Assembly: GCF_902499335.1 (NCBI RefSeq)
Contig: NZ_CABVQK010000014.1
Span: forward strand, 1-64,000
Reading direction: 5' to 3'
DNA from: Burkholderia lata
GTDB lineage: Bacteria; Pseudomonadota; Gammaproteobacteria; Burkholderiales; Burkholderiaceae
Length of the DNA: 64,000 nucleotides
The translations under genes were made by a program, and so were the position numbers. Shown piece by piece: positions 41,402-50,831 of this stretch. Within the stretch, counting starts at the first letter, position 1; each line of letters opens with the position of its first letter. Below the pieces are notes generated by a model. That model searched no databases, was not told the origin of the DNA, and worked only from the letters and a program-made list of their open reading frames with translations.

Positions 41402-42589
41402 TCAGACCACAGTGATCGCGAGCGCGCTTTCGCGGTAATGCTTCGCAGCCTTGTCGGTTTCGCCGAGATGCTCGAACAGGCGCGCGAGCGCGCGATGCGC
41501 CCGCACCTTCAGCGCCTCGTTGTCGGCGAGTTTCAGTGCCGATTCGAGGAACGACTGTGCCTTGCCCCACAGTTGCTGCTGCTGGCACAGGCGGCCGAGC
41601 GCGAACAGCAGGTCGGCATCCTCCGGGTGATCCTTCTTCCACCCTTCCGCCTTCTGGATCAGCGGCAGCGCATCGGCGCCGGCCGTGTCCGGATAACGGC
41701 GCAGCAGGCGGGCATCCCAGTTGTGCGCGAGCGCGTCCTCGACGATGCGGCGCGCTTCGTTGCGACGTTCGAGCGGCACGAGCAGATCGGCCGCGAGATC
41801 GGCAAGACGCGGCGACTGGCGCTCGACCGGCGACAGCGACTGCCACACTTCGAGCAGCGCGTCCGGGTCGTGCCGGCGTTCGCGCAGCAGGTTTTCCGCA
41901 GCCTGCTGGCGCAGCCGCACGGCCGCGGCCGGATGCAGCGCCTCGCGCTTCTCGAGCGCCTTCGCGAGCTTCAGCACCTCGGCCCAGTTCTTCAGCTGCT
42001 GCTGCGCGCGCAGCGCGACCTGCTGCGCATGGATTCGCTTGCCGCCCGCCTGCAGGTCGGCCAGCGCGGCCAGTGCGCCGTCGGCATCGCGCGCATCGGC
42101 GCGCATGTCGGCAGCGGCGAGCAGCCGTGCGTCCTGCCATTCGGGCGCGTCGACCTTCGACAGCCAGTCGTCGCGACGCGTGTACTCGTGCATCCGGTGC
42201 GCGGCGGTCGCCGCGACGAGACTCGCCGCGCCCTGGTTCGCATCGACCGACAGCGCTTCACGCGCCGCCTTCTCCGCACGCGAGAAGCGACCCGCGTACA
42301 GGTTCGCGATCGCGTCGCGCAGCGACGCCTGCGCCTTCTCGTTGCGCGAACGCGCCCGATACGCGGCGACCCGCTGCGGCATGCGCCAGATGTTGCGCAC
42401 GATGCGCAGCAGCGCATACACGACGATGAACAGCACGACGATGGCGATCACGAACAGGTTCAGCGACACGTCGATCCGGTACGGCGGATAGACGAGCAGC
42501 ACCTGCCCCGCGTCGAAACGGCCGACGGTGGCGAGCGCGGCGGCGATCGCGAACAGGACCGCGAGCCAGACGATTCCTCGAAGCGTCAT
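41402..42589 (-). CDS. hemY: HemY, haem-biosynthesis-associated TPR membrane protein
   Basis: A 395-residue inner-membrane protein with two N-terminal helices (about 7-25 and 45-65) and a long TPR solenoid (for example NLYAGRFSRAEKAAREALSV and HRALARLFEHLGETDKAAKHY). It is the proteobacterial HemY of unclear function, encoded in the hem operon and proposed to aid late haem synthesis or protein complexes at the membrane; it is not protoporphyrinogen oxidase. It follows hemDX by two bases on the same strand and is the last gene of the operon before the bidirectional terminator. Confidence 0.93.
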   Translation of the reverse strand: MTLRGIVWLAVLFAIAAALATVGRFDAGQVLLVYPPYRIDVSLNLFVIAIVVLFIVVYALLRIVRNIWRMPQRVAAYRARSRNEKAQASLRDAIANLYAGRFSRAEKAAREALSVDANQGAASLVAATAAHRMHEYTRRDDWLSKVDAPEWQDARLLAAADMRADARDADGALAALADLQAGGKRIHAQQVALRAQQQLKNWAEVLKLAKALEKREALHPAAAVRLRQQAAENLLRERRHDPDALLEVWQSLSPVERQSPRLADLAADLLVPLERRNEARRIVEDALAHNWDARLLRRYPDTAGADALPLIQKAEGWKKDHPEDADLLFALGRLCQQQQLWGKAQSFLESALKLADNEALKVRAHRALARLFEHLGETDKAAKHYRESALAITVV

Positions 42590-42591
42590 CG

Positions 42592-44562
42592 TTACCCCCG
42601 GCTCTTGAACTGCTGAACGGCGTTCAGGCTGGTGTTCAGGTTCGGCACCGCGACCGTCAGCGATGCGGCGTCAACCTGCTTGAGCAGATCCTCGACGGTC
42701 TGCGTGTCCTTCGATGCCTGGTCGAAATACTTCCCGAGCGACGCCTGCGCGGCGTGCAGGTCGGCCTTCATCGCGCCGTCGTTGCGCGCGAGCAGCGACA
42801 GGCGCGCGGTCAGCAGGCGCAGCTTCACGTTCTCGCGTACGAAGTAACCCTGGTCGGGCGACGCGAGCATCGCGTCCGCGTTGTCGATGCGGCGCACCTG
42901 CACGAGCCCCTTCAACTGCTGGCCGAGACCGGCCGAGAAGTCGTGCCACCACACCTTCCAGCGCGGCTCGCCGGCCACGGCCGACGATGCGGTGTCGGCC
43001 GGCGCGGCCTTCGGCGCTTCGTGCGGGACGATCGCCTCGCCGGACAGCGGCAGCGCGTCGATCTTCGCGATCGCGTCGTCGAGCTTGATCGCCAGGCCCG
43101 TGAGGTCGGCCGCCGGTGCGGCCTTCAGCTTCTCGATGTCCAGCGCGAGCGCCTTGCGCACCGTGACGGCCTGCGCGCTCTGCGAGGTCGCGAGGCGCGC
43201 ATCGGCGTTCTGCAGCGCGATCAGCGCGAGCTGCGTGTTGCCGGTCAGTTGAAGCTGCTGGCTCGCGCTCGACAGCATCTGGTCGACTTCCTCGAGCATC
43301 CACGCATCGCGGTTGCGCGACAAATCCTGGTATTGCTGCTGCAGCGCCTGCTGTGCACTCTGCGCGTCGGCGAGCTTGCCGTCGAGCTGCGCGAGCTGCG
43401 TGTCGACCTGGTGCGTGCTCGCGAGCGCCTGCTCGGTCTTCATGCGCGTTTCGGCCGTCTGCGCATCGAGCGCCTTCTGGCGCGCGACGAACGAGCCGTC
43501 GAGCCGGTCGATCTTGCGGTTCAGCGCGTAGCCGCCGACGCCCGCCGCGCAGCCGAGCACGACGACGACGAACCACAGCACCGCACTGCCGCCGCGGCGC
43601 GCGGGCGGTTCGGACGCCATATAGGCGGGACGGGACGGCGGTGCGGATGCAGCGGCCGGCTGGGAAGCGACGCTTTTGGAATCGTTGGTATCTGTCATGC
43701 GTTTAGTCACCGGTGCGGCTGTCGCCGGTTGGACGGCCTCGTCGGCCATCGTTCGAAACGCGCGGACGATGCGCTCATCGCCCGCGCCGGTCAGCGTAAT
43801 CCTATCAAAACCCAATGAACGCGCGGTCTGCTCGATCCGCGGATGCGGCGTCACGAGCGGCGCGTGCTTCAGCGCGTCGATCTCGGCATCGTTCAGGTGC
43901 GCCCGCGCGAGCTCGTGCAGGTTGCGCACGCCTTCCGAGCTCGTGACAAGCCACGCATGCGGCTCGCCGTCGAGCAGCGCATGCACGCGCTCCCACGCGC
44001 CGACGCGCGGCTCGGGCACGACGCGCCGGTACGCGGCGACGAGCGTGACATCCGCGCCGGCCTCGCGCAATCGTTCGGCGAGCCATTCGCGCCCGCCGTC
44101 GCCGCGCACGATCAGCACACGCTTGGCCGCCAGCGCCTGCGCGCCGCCAAATGCGGCCTCGATGCACGCGAACAGGCTTTCCGAATCGTAATGGGGTACG
44201 CCACCGTCGGTCGGCGCCTGCGGCGCGATCACGCGATACGCGGGCGCCGCGATGCCGTGACGCTCGAGCGCCGCGACGCTGCCGGGCCCGACCACGCCGA
44301 CCGGCAGCGCGTTCGGCCAGATCGCGCCGTACTGCGCGAGCGCGCGGTCGATCGCGTTCGGCGACACGAAAATCACCAGCGCGTAGTCGGCGAGCGCCGC
44401 GAACGCCGCGTCGAGCGGCGCCGGATCGTCGACCGGCGCGATGTCGATCAACGGGAATTCGAGCACGTCGCAGCCGGCCTCGGCCAGTTGCGACGCAAGC
44501 GCGCCGGACTGGCCGTCCGGGCGCGTCAGGACAGCGGTGAACGCGCGCGCGCCGCCCGCCAT
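42592..44562 (-). CDS. hemD: HemDX: uroporphyrinogen-III synthase fused to HemX membrane domain
   Basis: A 656-residue fusion. The N-terminal part (about 1-265) is uroporphyrinogen-III synthase (RAFTAVLTRPDGQSGALA opening, then VIFVSPNAIDRAL and WLVTSSEGVRNL), which closes hydroxymethylbilane to uroporphyrinogen III. A linker with a membrane helix (VLWFVVVVLGCAAGVGGYAL) leads into HemX (about 320-656), a coiled-coil and helical periplasmic domain with LNRKIDRLDGS and DLSRNRDAW. In many genera hemD and hemX are separate; the fusion is common in Burkholderia. The start overlaps the hemC stop as TGATG. The C-methyltransferase name often given to HemX is not supported by sequence. Confidence 0.94.
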   Translation of the reverse strand: MAGGARAFTAVLTRPDGQSGALASQLAEAGCDVLEFPLIDIAPVDDPAPLDAAFAALADYALVIFVSPNAIDRALAQYGAIWPNALPVGVVGPGSVAALERHGIAAPAYRVIAPQAPTDGGVPHYDSESLFACIEAAFGGAQALAAKRVLIVRGDGGREWLAERLREAGADVTLVAAYRRVVPEPRVGAWERVHALLDGEPHAWLVTSSEGVRNLHELARAHLNDAEIDALKHAPLVTPHPRIEQTARSLGFDRITLTGAGDERIVRAFRTMADEAVQPATAAPVTKRMTDTNDSKSVASQPAAASAPPSRPAYMASEPPARRGGSAVLWFVVVVLGCAAGVGGYALNRKIDRLDGSFVARQKALDAQTAETRMKTEQALASTHQVDTQLAQLDGKLADAQSAQQALQQQYQDLSRNRDAWMLEEVDQMLSSASQQLQLTGNTQLALIALQNADARLATSQSAQAVTVRKALALDIEKLKAAPAADLTGLAIKLDDAIAKIDALPLSGEAIVPHEAPKAAPADTASSAVAGEPRWKVWWHDFSAGLGQQLKGLVQVRRIDNADAMLASPDQGYFVRENVKLRLLTARLSLLARNDGAMKADLHAAQASLGKYFDQASKDTQTVEDLLKQVDAASLTVAVPNLNTSLNAVQQFKSRG

Positions 44563-45569
44563 CAGGCGTCGCCCTTGCCGGCGGCCTGCGAGCCCGCGAG
44601 CAGTGCCTGGACGATGTCGAGCGCGCCCTGCGCCTCGAGCTCGTCGGACACGGCGCGGCCGAGCGCGAGCGCATCCGCGACGGTCACGACGGCCCCGCAC
44701 TCCTCGGCCGTCAGCACGCGCTTGCCGTCGGTCGTCGACACGCGGCCCGTCAGGTACAGTTCGCCCGCGCGCCACACCGCGTGCGCGGCGAGCGGCACCT
44801 CGCAACTGCCGCCGAGCGCACGCGACACCATCCGCTCGGCCTCGACCGCGAGCGCGGTCTGCGAGTCGTGCAGCGGCGCGAGCCACGCGGCGACGTCGCT
44901 GCGGTGCGATGCGATCTCGATGCCGAGCGCGCCCTGGCCCGCGGCGGGCGGGCTCGCTTCGACGTCGAGCAGCGAACGGATCCGCGCTTCGAGGCCGAGG
45001 CGCTTCAGGCCGGCGGCCGCGAGAATGATCGCCGCGTAGTCGCCGCGATCGAGCTTCGACAGGCGCGTGTCGAGGTTGCCACGCAGCGGCAGCACTTCCA
45101 GGTGCGGGTAGCGCGAGCGCAGCATCGCCTCGCGGCGCAGGCTCGACGTGCCGACCACGGCGCCGGCCGGCAGCGCGTCGAGCGACGCGTAGTCGTTCGA
45201 CACGAATGCATCGCGCGGATCTTCGCGCTCCATGATCGCGGCGAGCGAGAAGCCGTCGGGCAGCGCCATCGGCACGTCCTTCAGCGAATGCACGGCGAGA
45301 TCGGCGCGGCCGTCGGCCAGCGCGGCCTCCAGTTCCTTCACGAACAGGCCCTTGCCGCCGACCTTCGACAGCGTGCGATCGAGAATCTGGTCGCCGCGCG
45401 TCGTCATCCCGAGGATTTTCACGTCACAAGCTGGATATAATTTGCGCAGCGCATCACGCACATGTTCGGCTTGCCACATCGCCAGGCGGCTCTCGCGCGA
45501 AGCAATCGTCAATGTCGCGGGCAGCTGTGCCTGTTGCGGCCCGGCCGCAGGAGTCTCGGAATTCATTGC
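44562..45569 (-). CDS. hemC: Porphobilinogen deaminase (hydroxymethylbilane synthase)
   Basis: A 335-residue cytoplasmic enzyme joining four porphobilinogen units. Cys256 in LGGSCEVPLAAHA carries the dipyrromethane cofactor. TIASRESRLAMWQAEHVRDAL, KGLFVKELEAAL, HSLKDVP and GNLDTRL are intact. A 19-residue Pro/Gln leader precedes the first core strand. It is the first gene of hemC-hemDX-hemY; the tight overlaps imply one transcript. It is divergent from ppc with about 200 bases between start codons, the usual neighbour in these bacteria. Confidence 0.96.
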   Translation of the reverse strand, partial: AMNSETPAAGPQQAQLPATLTIASRESRLAMWQAEHVRDALRKLYPACDVKILGMTTRGDQILDRTLSKVGGKGLFVKELEAALADGRADLAVHSLKDVPMALPDGFSLAAIMEREDPRDAFVSNDYASLDALPAGAVVGTSSLRREAMLRSRYPHLEVLPLRGNLDTRLSKLDRGDYAAIILAAAGLKRLGLEARIRSLLDVEASPPAAGQGALGIEIASHRSDVAAWLAPLHDSQTALAVEAERMVSRALGGSCEVPLAAHAVWRAGELYLTGRVSTTDGKRVLTAEECGAVVTVADALALGRAVSDELEAQGALDIVQALLAGSQAAGKGDA

Positions 45570-45773
45570 TGGAACATCGAAGGACGGGATTGAAGATCGA
45601 ACAATGGTAGCACGCACGCCCCTGCCCGCCCGGGCCCGGAGCCTGCGCCCGGCCTGCCGCCGAGCGGGTCGCGGCGCCGATGTGCGGATGTGCCGCACGT
45701 AGCTGGTTGCTTGACCGCAGTTTCGCAGTTTCCGCAGTTCCTTTTGACTCGAGCTTTCCCAAGGAAACCCATC

Positions 45774-48700
45774 GTGAAGTCTTCCGGATCGGCGCGTACG
45801 GCGCGCCGCAATGCTGCCCTGTCCTCCTCCGACGCCTCGACGGACACCGTCGCCACCGCCGCGAACGGCCGTGCGAAAACGGCAACGAAACCGAAAGACC
45901 CGATACGTCAGACAAAACGCGCGACGAAAGCCGCCGGCCCGGCTGCCCGCACCGCGGCCCGCACGGCCGGTGCGACGAAGTCCGGCACGCGCACGCGCGA
46001 GGACAAGGACGGCCCGCTGTTCGACGACATCCGCTTCCTCGGCCGCCTGCTCGGCGACGTCGTGCGCGAGCAGGAAGGCGACACCGTGTTCGACGTCGTC
46101 GAGACGATCCGCCAGACCGCGGTCAAGTTCCGCCGCGAGGACGACAGCGAAGCCGCGCAGACGCTCGAGAAGAAGCTGCGCAAGCTGACGCCGGAGCAGA
46201 CGGTGAGCGTCGTGCGCGCGTTCAGCTATTTCTCGCATCTCGCGAACATCGCGGAAGACCGCCACCACAACCGCCGCCGCCGCATCCACGCGCTGGCCGG
46301 CTCCGCGTCGCAGCCCGGCACGGTCGCGTACGCGCTCGAGCAATTGAAAACGACCGGCAACGCGTCGAAGCGCTTGCTGCAGCGCTTCTTCGACGACGCG
46401 CTGATCGTGCCGGTGCTGACCGCGCACCCGACCGAAGTGCAGCGCAAGAGCATTCTCGACGCGCAGCACGACATCGCGCGCCTGCTCGCCGAGCGCGACC
46501 AGGAACTGACGAGCCGCGAGCGCCAGTACAACGAATCGATGCTGCGCGCGCGCGTGACCGCACTGTGGCAGACCCGCATGCTGCGCGACTCGCGCCTGAC
46601 GGTCGGCGACGAGATCGAGAACGCGCTGTCGTACTACCGCGCGACGTTCCTGGACGAACTGCCCGCGCTGTACGGCGACATCGAGGCCGCGCTCGCCGAG
46701 CACGGCCTGTCCGCGCGCGTGCCGGCGTTCTTCCAGATGGGCAGCTGGATCGGCGGCGACCGCGACGGCAACCCGAACGTGACCGCGCCGACACTCGAGG
46801 AGGCGATCAACCGCCAGGCCGCGGTGATCCTCGAGCACTATCTGGAACAGGTGCACAAGCTCGGCGCCGAACTGTCGGTGTCGAACCTGCTCGTCGGCGC
46901 GAACGACGCCGTGAAGGCGCTCGCGGCAGCTTCCCCCGACCAGTCGCCGCACCGCGTCGACGAACCGTATCGCCGTGCGCTGATCGGTATCTATACGCGC
47001 CTCGCCGCGAGCGCGCGCGTGCGTCTCGGCGAAGGCACGGTGCCGGTACGCAGCGCGGGCCGCGGTGCGCCGCCCGTGCGCGCGATCCCGTATGCGGATT
47101 CCGAAGCGTTCGTCGCCGACCTGAAGGTGCTGACCGCATCGCTCGACGAACACCACGGCACGTCGCTCGCCGCGCCTCGCCTCGCACCGCTCGTGCGCGC
47201 GGCCGAAGTGTTCGGCTTCCATCTCGCGAGCATCGACCTGCGCCAGAGCTCCGACATCCACGAAGCCGTGGTCGCCGAGCTGTTCGCGCGCGCCGGCGTC
47301 GAGGCCGACTACGCGGCGCTCGCCGAGGAAGACAAGCTGCGCGTGCTGCTCACCGCCCTTGCCGATCCGCGTCCGCTGCGCTTGCCGTACTTCGAATATT
47401 CGGCGCTCGCGCAAAGCGAGCTCGGCGTGTTCGAGAAGGCACGCGAAGTCCGCGCGCAATTCGGCGCACGCGCAGTGCGCAACTACATCATTTCGCATAC
47501 GGAAACCGTCAGCGACCTCGTCGAGGTGCTGCTGCTTCAGAAAGAGACGGGCCTGCTCGAAGGTGCGCTCGGCGTACCGGGCGGCGACGCGCGGAACAGC
47601 CTGATGGTGATCCCGCTGTTCGAGACGATTCCCGACCTGCGCGACGCCGCGCGCATCATGCGCGAATACTTCGCTCTGCCGGGCATCGACGCGCTGATCG
47701 CGCACCAGGGCGCCGAGCAGGAAGTGATGCTCGGCTATTCGGACAGCAACAAGGACGGCGGCTTCCTCACGTCGAACTGGGAGCTGTATCGCGCGGAACT
47801 CGCGCTCGTCGACCTGTTCCGCGACCGCAAGATCACGCTGCGGCTGTTCCACGGCCGCGGCGGCACGGTCGGCCGCGGCGGCGGCCCGACCTACCAGGCG
47901 ATCCTGTCGCAGCCGCCGGGCACCGTGAACGGCCAGATCCGCCTGACCGAACAGGGCGAGGTGATCGCAAGCAAGTTCGCGAACCCGGAGATCGGACGCC
48001 GCAACCTCGAGACGGTCGTCGCCGCGACGCTCGAAGCAACGCTCCTGCCGCAGAACAACGCGCCCGCGCAGTTGCCGGCGTTCGAGGCCGCGATGCAGAC
48101 GCTGTCGGATTCGGCGATGGCCGCGTACCGCGCGCTCGTCTATGAAACCCCGGGGTTCACCGATTACTTCTTCTCGTCGACGCCGATCACCGAGATCGCC
48201 GAGCTGAACATCGGCAGCCGCCCGGCTTCGCGCAAGCTGCAGGATCCGAAGCAGCGCAAGATCGAGGACCTGCGCGCGATTCCGTGGGGCTTCTCGTGGG
48301 GCCAGTGCCGGCTGTTGCTGACGGGCTGGTACGGCTTCGGCAGCGCGGTGAGCGCGTATCTCGACGGCGCGCAGGACGACGCCGAGCGCACGAAGCGCGT
48401 CGCGCTGCTGAAGAAGATGAACAAGACCTGGCCGTTCTTCTCGAACCTGCTGTCGAACATGGACATGGTGCTCGCGAAGACTGACCTCGCGGTCGCGTCG
48501 CGCTACGCGCAGCTCGTTTCCGACCGCAAGCTGCGCAAGCACGTGTTCGAACGGATCGTCGCGGAATGGGAGCGCACGTCACAGGCGCTGGCGGAAATCA
48601 CCGGGCACGAAGGCCGCCTCGCAACTAACCCGCTGCTCGCGCGCTCGATCAAGAATCGCTTCCCGTATCTCGATCCGCTGAACCACCTGCAGGTCGAGCT

Positions 48701-48800
48701 GATCAAGCGCCACCGTGCGGGCGATACGAACGCGCGGCTGCGCCGCGGGATTCACCTGACGATCAACGGGATCGCGGCCGGCCTGCGCAACACCGGCTGA
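45774..48800 (+). CDS. ppc: Phosphoenolpyruvate carboxylase
   Basis: A 1008-residue anaplerotic enzyme making oxaloacetate from PEP and bicarbonate. Catalytic regions are intact: VLTAHPTEVQRKSIL (His), VMLGYSDSNKDGGF (Lys), FHGRGGTVGRGGGP (Arg) and QPPGTVNGQIRLTEQGEV; the C-terminus is the family-standard NTG. The start is a GTG at 45774 after AAGGA, because no in-frame ATG lies near. Residues 1-80 are a basic Ala/Thr/Lys-rich leader absent from most relatives, which begin near DKDGPLFDDIRFLG. A strong terminator follows. Confidence 0.95.
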   Translation: MKSSGSARTARRNAALSSSDASTDTVATAANGRAKTATKPKDPIRQTKRATKAAGPAARTAARTAGATKSGTRTREDKDGPLFDDIRFLGRLLGDVVREQEGDTVFDVVETIRQTAVKFRREDDSEAAQTLEKKLRKLTPEQTVSVVRAFSYFSHLANIAEDRHHNRRRRIHALAGSASQPGTVAYALEQLKTTGNASKRLLQRFFDDALIVPVLTAHPTEVQRKSILDAQHDIARLLAERDQELTSRERQYNESMLRARVTALWQTRMLRDSRLTVGDEIENALSYYRATFLDELPALYGDIEAALAEHGLSARVPAFFQMGSWIGGDRDGNPNVTAPTLEEAINRQAAVILEHYLEQVHKLGAELSVSNLLVGANDAVKALAAASPDQSPHRVDEPYRRALIGIYTRLAASARVRLGEGTVPVRSAGRGAPPVRAIPYADSEAFVADLKVLTASLDEHHGTSLAAPRLAPLVRAAEVFGFHLASIDLRQSSDIHEAVVAELFARAGVEADYAALAEEDKLRVLLTALADPRPLRLPYFEYSALAQSELGVFEKAREVRAQFGARAVRNYIISHTETVSDLVEVLLLQKETGLLEGALGVPGGDARNSLMVIPLFETIPDLRDAARIMREYFALPGIDALIAHQGAEQEVMLGYSDSNKDGGFLTSNWELYRAELALVDLFRDRKITLRLFHGRGGTVGRGGGPTYQAILSQPPGTVNGQIRLTEQGEVIASKFANPEIGRRNLETVVAATLEATLLPQNNAPAQLPAFEAAMQTLSDSAMAAYRALVYETPGFTDYFFSSTPITEIAELNIGSRPASRKLQDPKQRKIEDLRAIPWGFSWGQCRLLLTGWYGFGSAVSAYLDGAQDDAERTKRVALLKKMNKTWPFFSNLLSNMDMVLAKTDLAVASRYAQLVSDRKLRKHVFERIVAEWERTSQALAEITGHEGRLATNPLLARSIKNRFPYLDPLNHLQVELIKRHRAGDTNARLRRGIHLTINGIAAGLRNTG

Positions 48801-48843
48801 TCCACCTGCGGCGCGGTGTGACTCCGCGCCGGCCGGCATCGCA

Positions 48844-48892
48844 GAAGCCGCGATACGCCACCGTGCCCACGGTGCGTATCGCGGCTTTTTTC
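48844..48892 (+). terminator. Rho-independent terminator after ppc
   Basis: Long arms at 48846-48865 and 48868-48886, including GCCGCGATACG and CGTATCGCGGC with one bulged base, followed by six T. Confidence 0.9.
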
Positions 48893-48927
48893 ATGCGCGG
48901 GCAAAACCGCAGCGGCACACCTCTCGC

Positions 48928-49680
48928 TCAGTTCGCGTCGATCAGCAACGCATCGTGTTCGAACGAACCGTCGGGCTGCACCGCGTAGTAGCCGCGCACC
49001 TCGTCCGGCGCATGCGCCCACAGCGCGCGAATGCCGGTGACACTGTCGGCCGGCGTGCGGATGCGCGCGACCCACGTATCGAAATCGATCGGCAGCCGCC
49101 AGCGGCTGTGCACATGCGCGTCGAAGCCGGCTTCGCGGAACATCGCGAGCCACTCGTCCGCCCGGTAGTCGCGCACGTGCGACGCGTCGCGCAGCACTTC
49201 CGCGGCCTGCAGGTACGTATCGAGAAGCGGATGGTCGTTGCCGGCGATGTCGATCATCAGCACGCGGCCACCCGGTTTCAGCACGCGGCGCACCTCGGCG
49301 AGCGCCGCGCGCATGTCGTGCCAGTGGTGCGCGCTCATCCGGCTCACGACCCAGTCGAACGTCGCCGTCTCGAACGGCAGTCGCTCGGCCGGCCCCTGCT
49401 GCGTACGGATGTTCGCGAGCCCGCGTTCGCTTGCGGCCGCGTCGACGGTCGCGAGCATCTGCGCGGCGAGATCGTAGGCGACCACGTCGCGCACGTGCGG
49501 CGCGACGGCGAAGCTCGCATGGCCGGCACCACAGCCGAGATCGAGCACCGCGGCCTCGGGCGTCGCGCGCACCGCGTCCGCGAGCGTCTGCAGATCGGCG
49601 CCCGTCGCGTGAACCGTGCTCGTCAGATAGGCGGCGGCCGTCGTGCCGAATGCGTCGGCGACCTGGTCGTGGTGTTTCAT
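48928..49680 (-). CDS. Class I SAM-dependent methyltransferase
   Basis: A 250-residue soluble methyltransferase. SAM-binding motif I is VLDLGCGAGHASF, with an acidic residue at the end of the next strand (VVAYDLAAQML); motifs further on include FDWVVSRMSAHHW and LKPGGRVLMID, as in UbiE/YcgJ-type enzymes acting on small molecules. The ribosome site is GGAGCGAACG. It is divergent from an XRE regulator that probably controls it. The methyl acceptor is unknown. Confidence 0.9.
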   Translation of the reverse strand: MKHHDQVADAFGTTAAAYLTSTVHATGADLQTLADAVRATPEAAVLDLGCGAGHASFAVAPHVRDVVAYDLAAQMLATVDAAASERGLANIRTQQGPAERLPFETATFDWVVSRMSAHHWHDMRAALAEVRRVLKPGGRVLMIDIAGNDHPLLDTYLQAAEVLRDASHVRDYRADEWLAMFREAGFDAHVHSRWRLPIDFDTWVARIRTPADSVTGIRALWAHAPDEVRGYYAVQPDGSFEHDALLIDAN

Positions 49681-49895
49681 CGTTCGCTCCTTTGTACCGT
49701 TGCCGGTGCGACAAGCACCTCGGCGCCTGCTCCGGCCCCATGCAACGCGTTTTGTGGGACGCTCGCTGCCCTGTCAGCGCGCGAGCCGCTACAATAGGCC
49801 TGCGTTTGTACCAGTACAAGTTAAGCAGTTATTCTGGTATTCGATACACCTGTCTGATCGTTGCCGCATCCCCGCTTCCATTTCGCCGTTTCCGC
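49681..49895. promoter_or_regulatory. Divergent promoter with palindromic operator candidate
   Basis: At 49806-49819 TTGTAC, CA, GTACAA form a perfect 6+2+6 inverted repeat. The half-site TTTGTACC recurs at 49691-49698, just upstream of the methyltransferase start. Both copies lie between the methyltransferase and XRE-regulator genes, as expected for a repressor controlling both directions. Confidence 0.6.
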
Positions 49896-50705
49896 ATGAG
49901 CCACCCGTCCTCCGCCCCCGTTCCGCCGCTCGACGCCACGCCCGCCCACGCGCTCGGCGAATTCATCCGCGCCCACCGCGAGCGGCTGTCGCCGCAGGCC
50001 GTCGGCCTGCCGCCCGGCCCGCGCCGCCGCACGCCGGGGCTGCGGCGCGAGGAAGTCGCGCAGCTGTGCGGCGTCAGCCCGACCTGGTACACGTGGATCG
50101 AACAGGGGCGCCCCGTGTCCGCATCGGCCGACGCGCTCGCGCGGATCGCCGTCGCGCTGCAGTTGTCGAAGGCCGAGCGCGCGTACCTGTTCGAGCTGGC
50201 CGCGCAGCGCGACCCGGCCGAGCCCGACGTCGCGGGCGGCGACCTGCCGCCGACGCTCGCCGCGACCGTCGCGGCAATCGCGACGCCCGCGTACGTGCTC
50301 GACCGGCAATGGAACGCCCTCGCGTGGAACGCACCGGCCGCCGCACTCTTTTCCGGCTGGCTCGACGGCGAGCACGACCGCAACCTGCTGCGCTTCACGT
50401 TCATGTCGCCGGTCGCGCGCACGCTGATCGTCGACTGGGAAACCCGCGCGCGGCGGCTCGCGGCCGAATTCCGCGCCGATTCGATCCGTCACCTGACCGA
50501 CGCCCCCACGCGGGCGCTGATCGACGCGCTGACCGCCGGCAGCGACGCCTTCGCGCAGTACTGGGCATCGCAGGACGTATTCGAACGCGAAGGCGGCCTG
50601 CGCGAATTCGACCATCCGGCCGACGGCCGCCTCGTGTACCAGCAGATCACGCTGAAGCCCGCGCACCGCGAGGACCTGAAGCTGGTCGTGCTCGTGCGCG
50701 ACTGA
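49896..50705 (+). CDS. XRE-family regulator with MmyB-like ligand domain
   Basis: A 269-residue regulator. The N-terminal HTH (about 20-85) starts LGEFIRAHRERLSPQAVGLP and RRTPGLRREEVAQLCGVS, followed by TWYTWIEQGR, which is diagnostic for the MmyB-like group. The C-terminal domain (about 105-269) is a PAS-like ligand pocket (YVLDRQWNALAWNAPAAALF, LRFTFMSPVAR, FDHPADGRL). In this group many members repress a divergent enzyme gene and respond to small hydrophobic ligands. It is divergent from the methyltransferase gene. Confidence 0.92.
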   Translation: MSHPSSAPVPPLDATPAHALGEFIRAHRERLSPQAVGLPPGPRRRTPGLRREEVAQLCGVSPTWYTWIEQGRPVSASADALARIAVALQLSKAERAYLFELAAQRDPAEPDVAGGDLPPTLAATVAAIATPAYVLDRQWNALAWNAPAAALFSGWLDGEHDRNLLRFTFMSPVARTLIVDWETRARRLAAEFRADSIRHLTDAPTRALIDALTAGSDAFAQYWASQDVFEREGGLREFDHPADGRLVYQQITLKPAHREDLKLVVLVRD

Positions 50706-50773
50706 ACGGGCCGGCCACGGCCGGCGGGCCGCCGCGAACGGCCGCGCGCCGCGGCGGGCAGGCCCGCGAATGT

Positions 50774-50779
50774 TAGAAT
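50774..50779 (+). promoter_or_regulatory. -10 box TAGAAT upstream of argH
   Basis: TAGAAT lies 52 bases before the argH ATG within TGTTAGAATTGCGG, a form often seen at beta-proteobacterial promoters. No good -35 is visible at 17 bases. Confidence 0.5.
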
Positions 50780-50831
50780 TGCGGGATTCCTCGGCGGCGC
50801 ACGCCGCTCAATCTCCCTTCGAAGAATCGCC

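Noticed and set aside
42592..44562. HemX part of HemDX as an active uroporphyrinogen C-methyltransferase
   Set aside because: The domain is a membrane-anchored helical coiled coil and lacks SAM-binding motifs; the common annotation is not supported.
45434..45445. TATAAT within the hemC coding region as a promoter for ppc
   Set aside because: It lies about 330 bases upstream of the ppc start inside hemC and has no matching -35; a chance AT-rich codon run is as likely.
45680..48145. An 821-codon frame overlapping ppc in another frame
   Set aside because: Arg/Ala-rich without motifs; ppc in the other frame has every catalytic motif of its family.
44562..48542. A 1326-codon minus-strand frame reading from opposite ppc into hemC
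   Set aside because: Only the last 335 codons (hemC) match a protein family; the upstream part is an antisense shadow of ppc that happens to lack stops.
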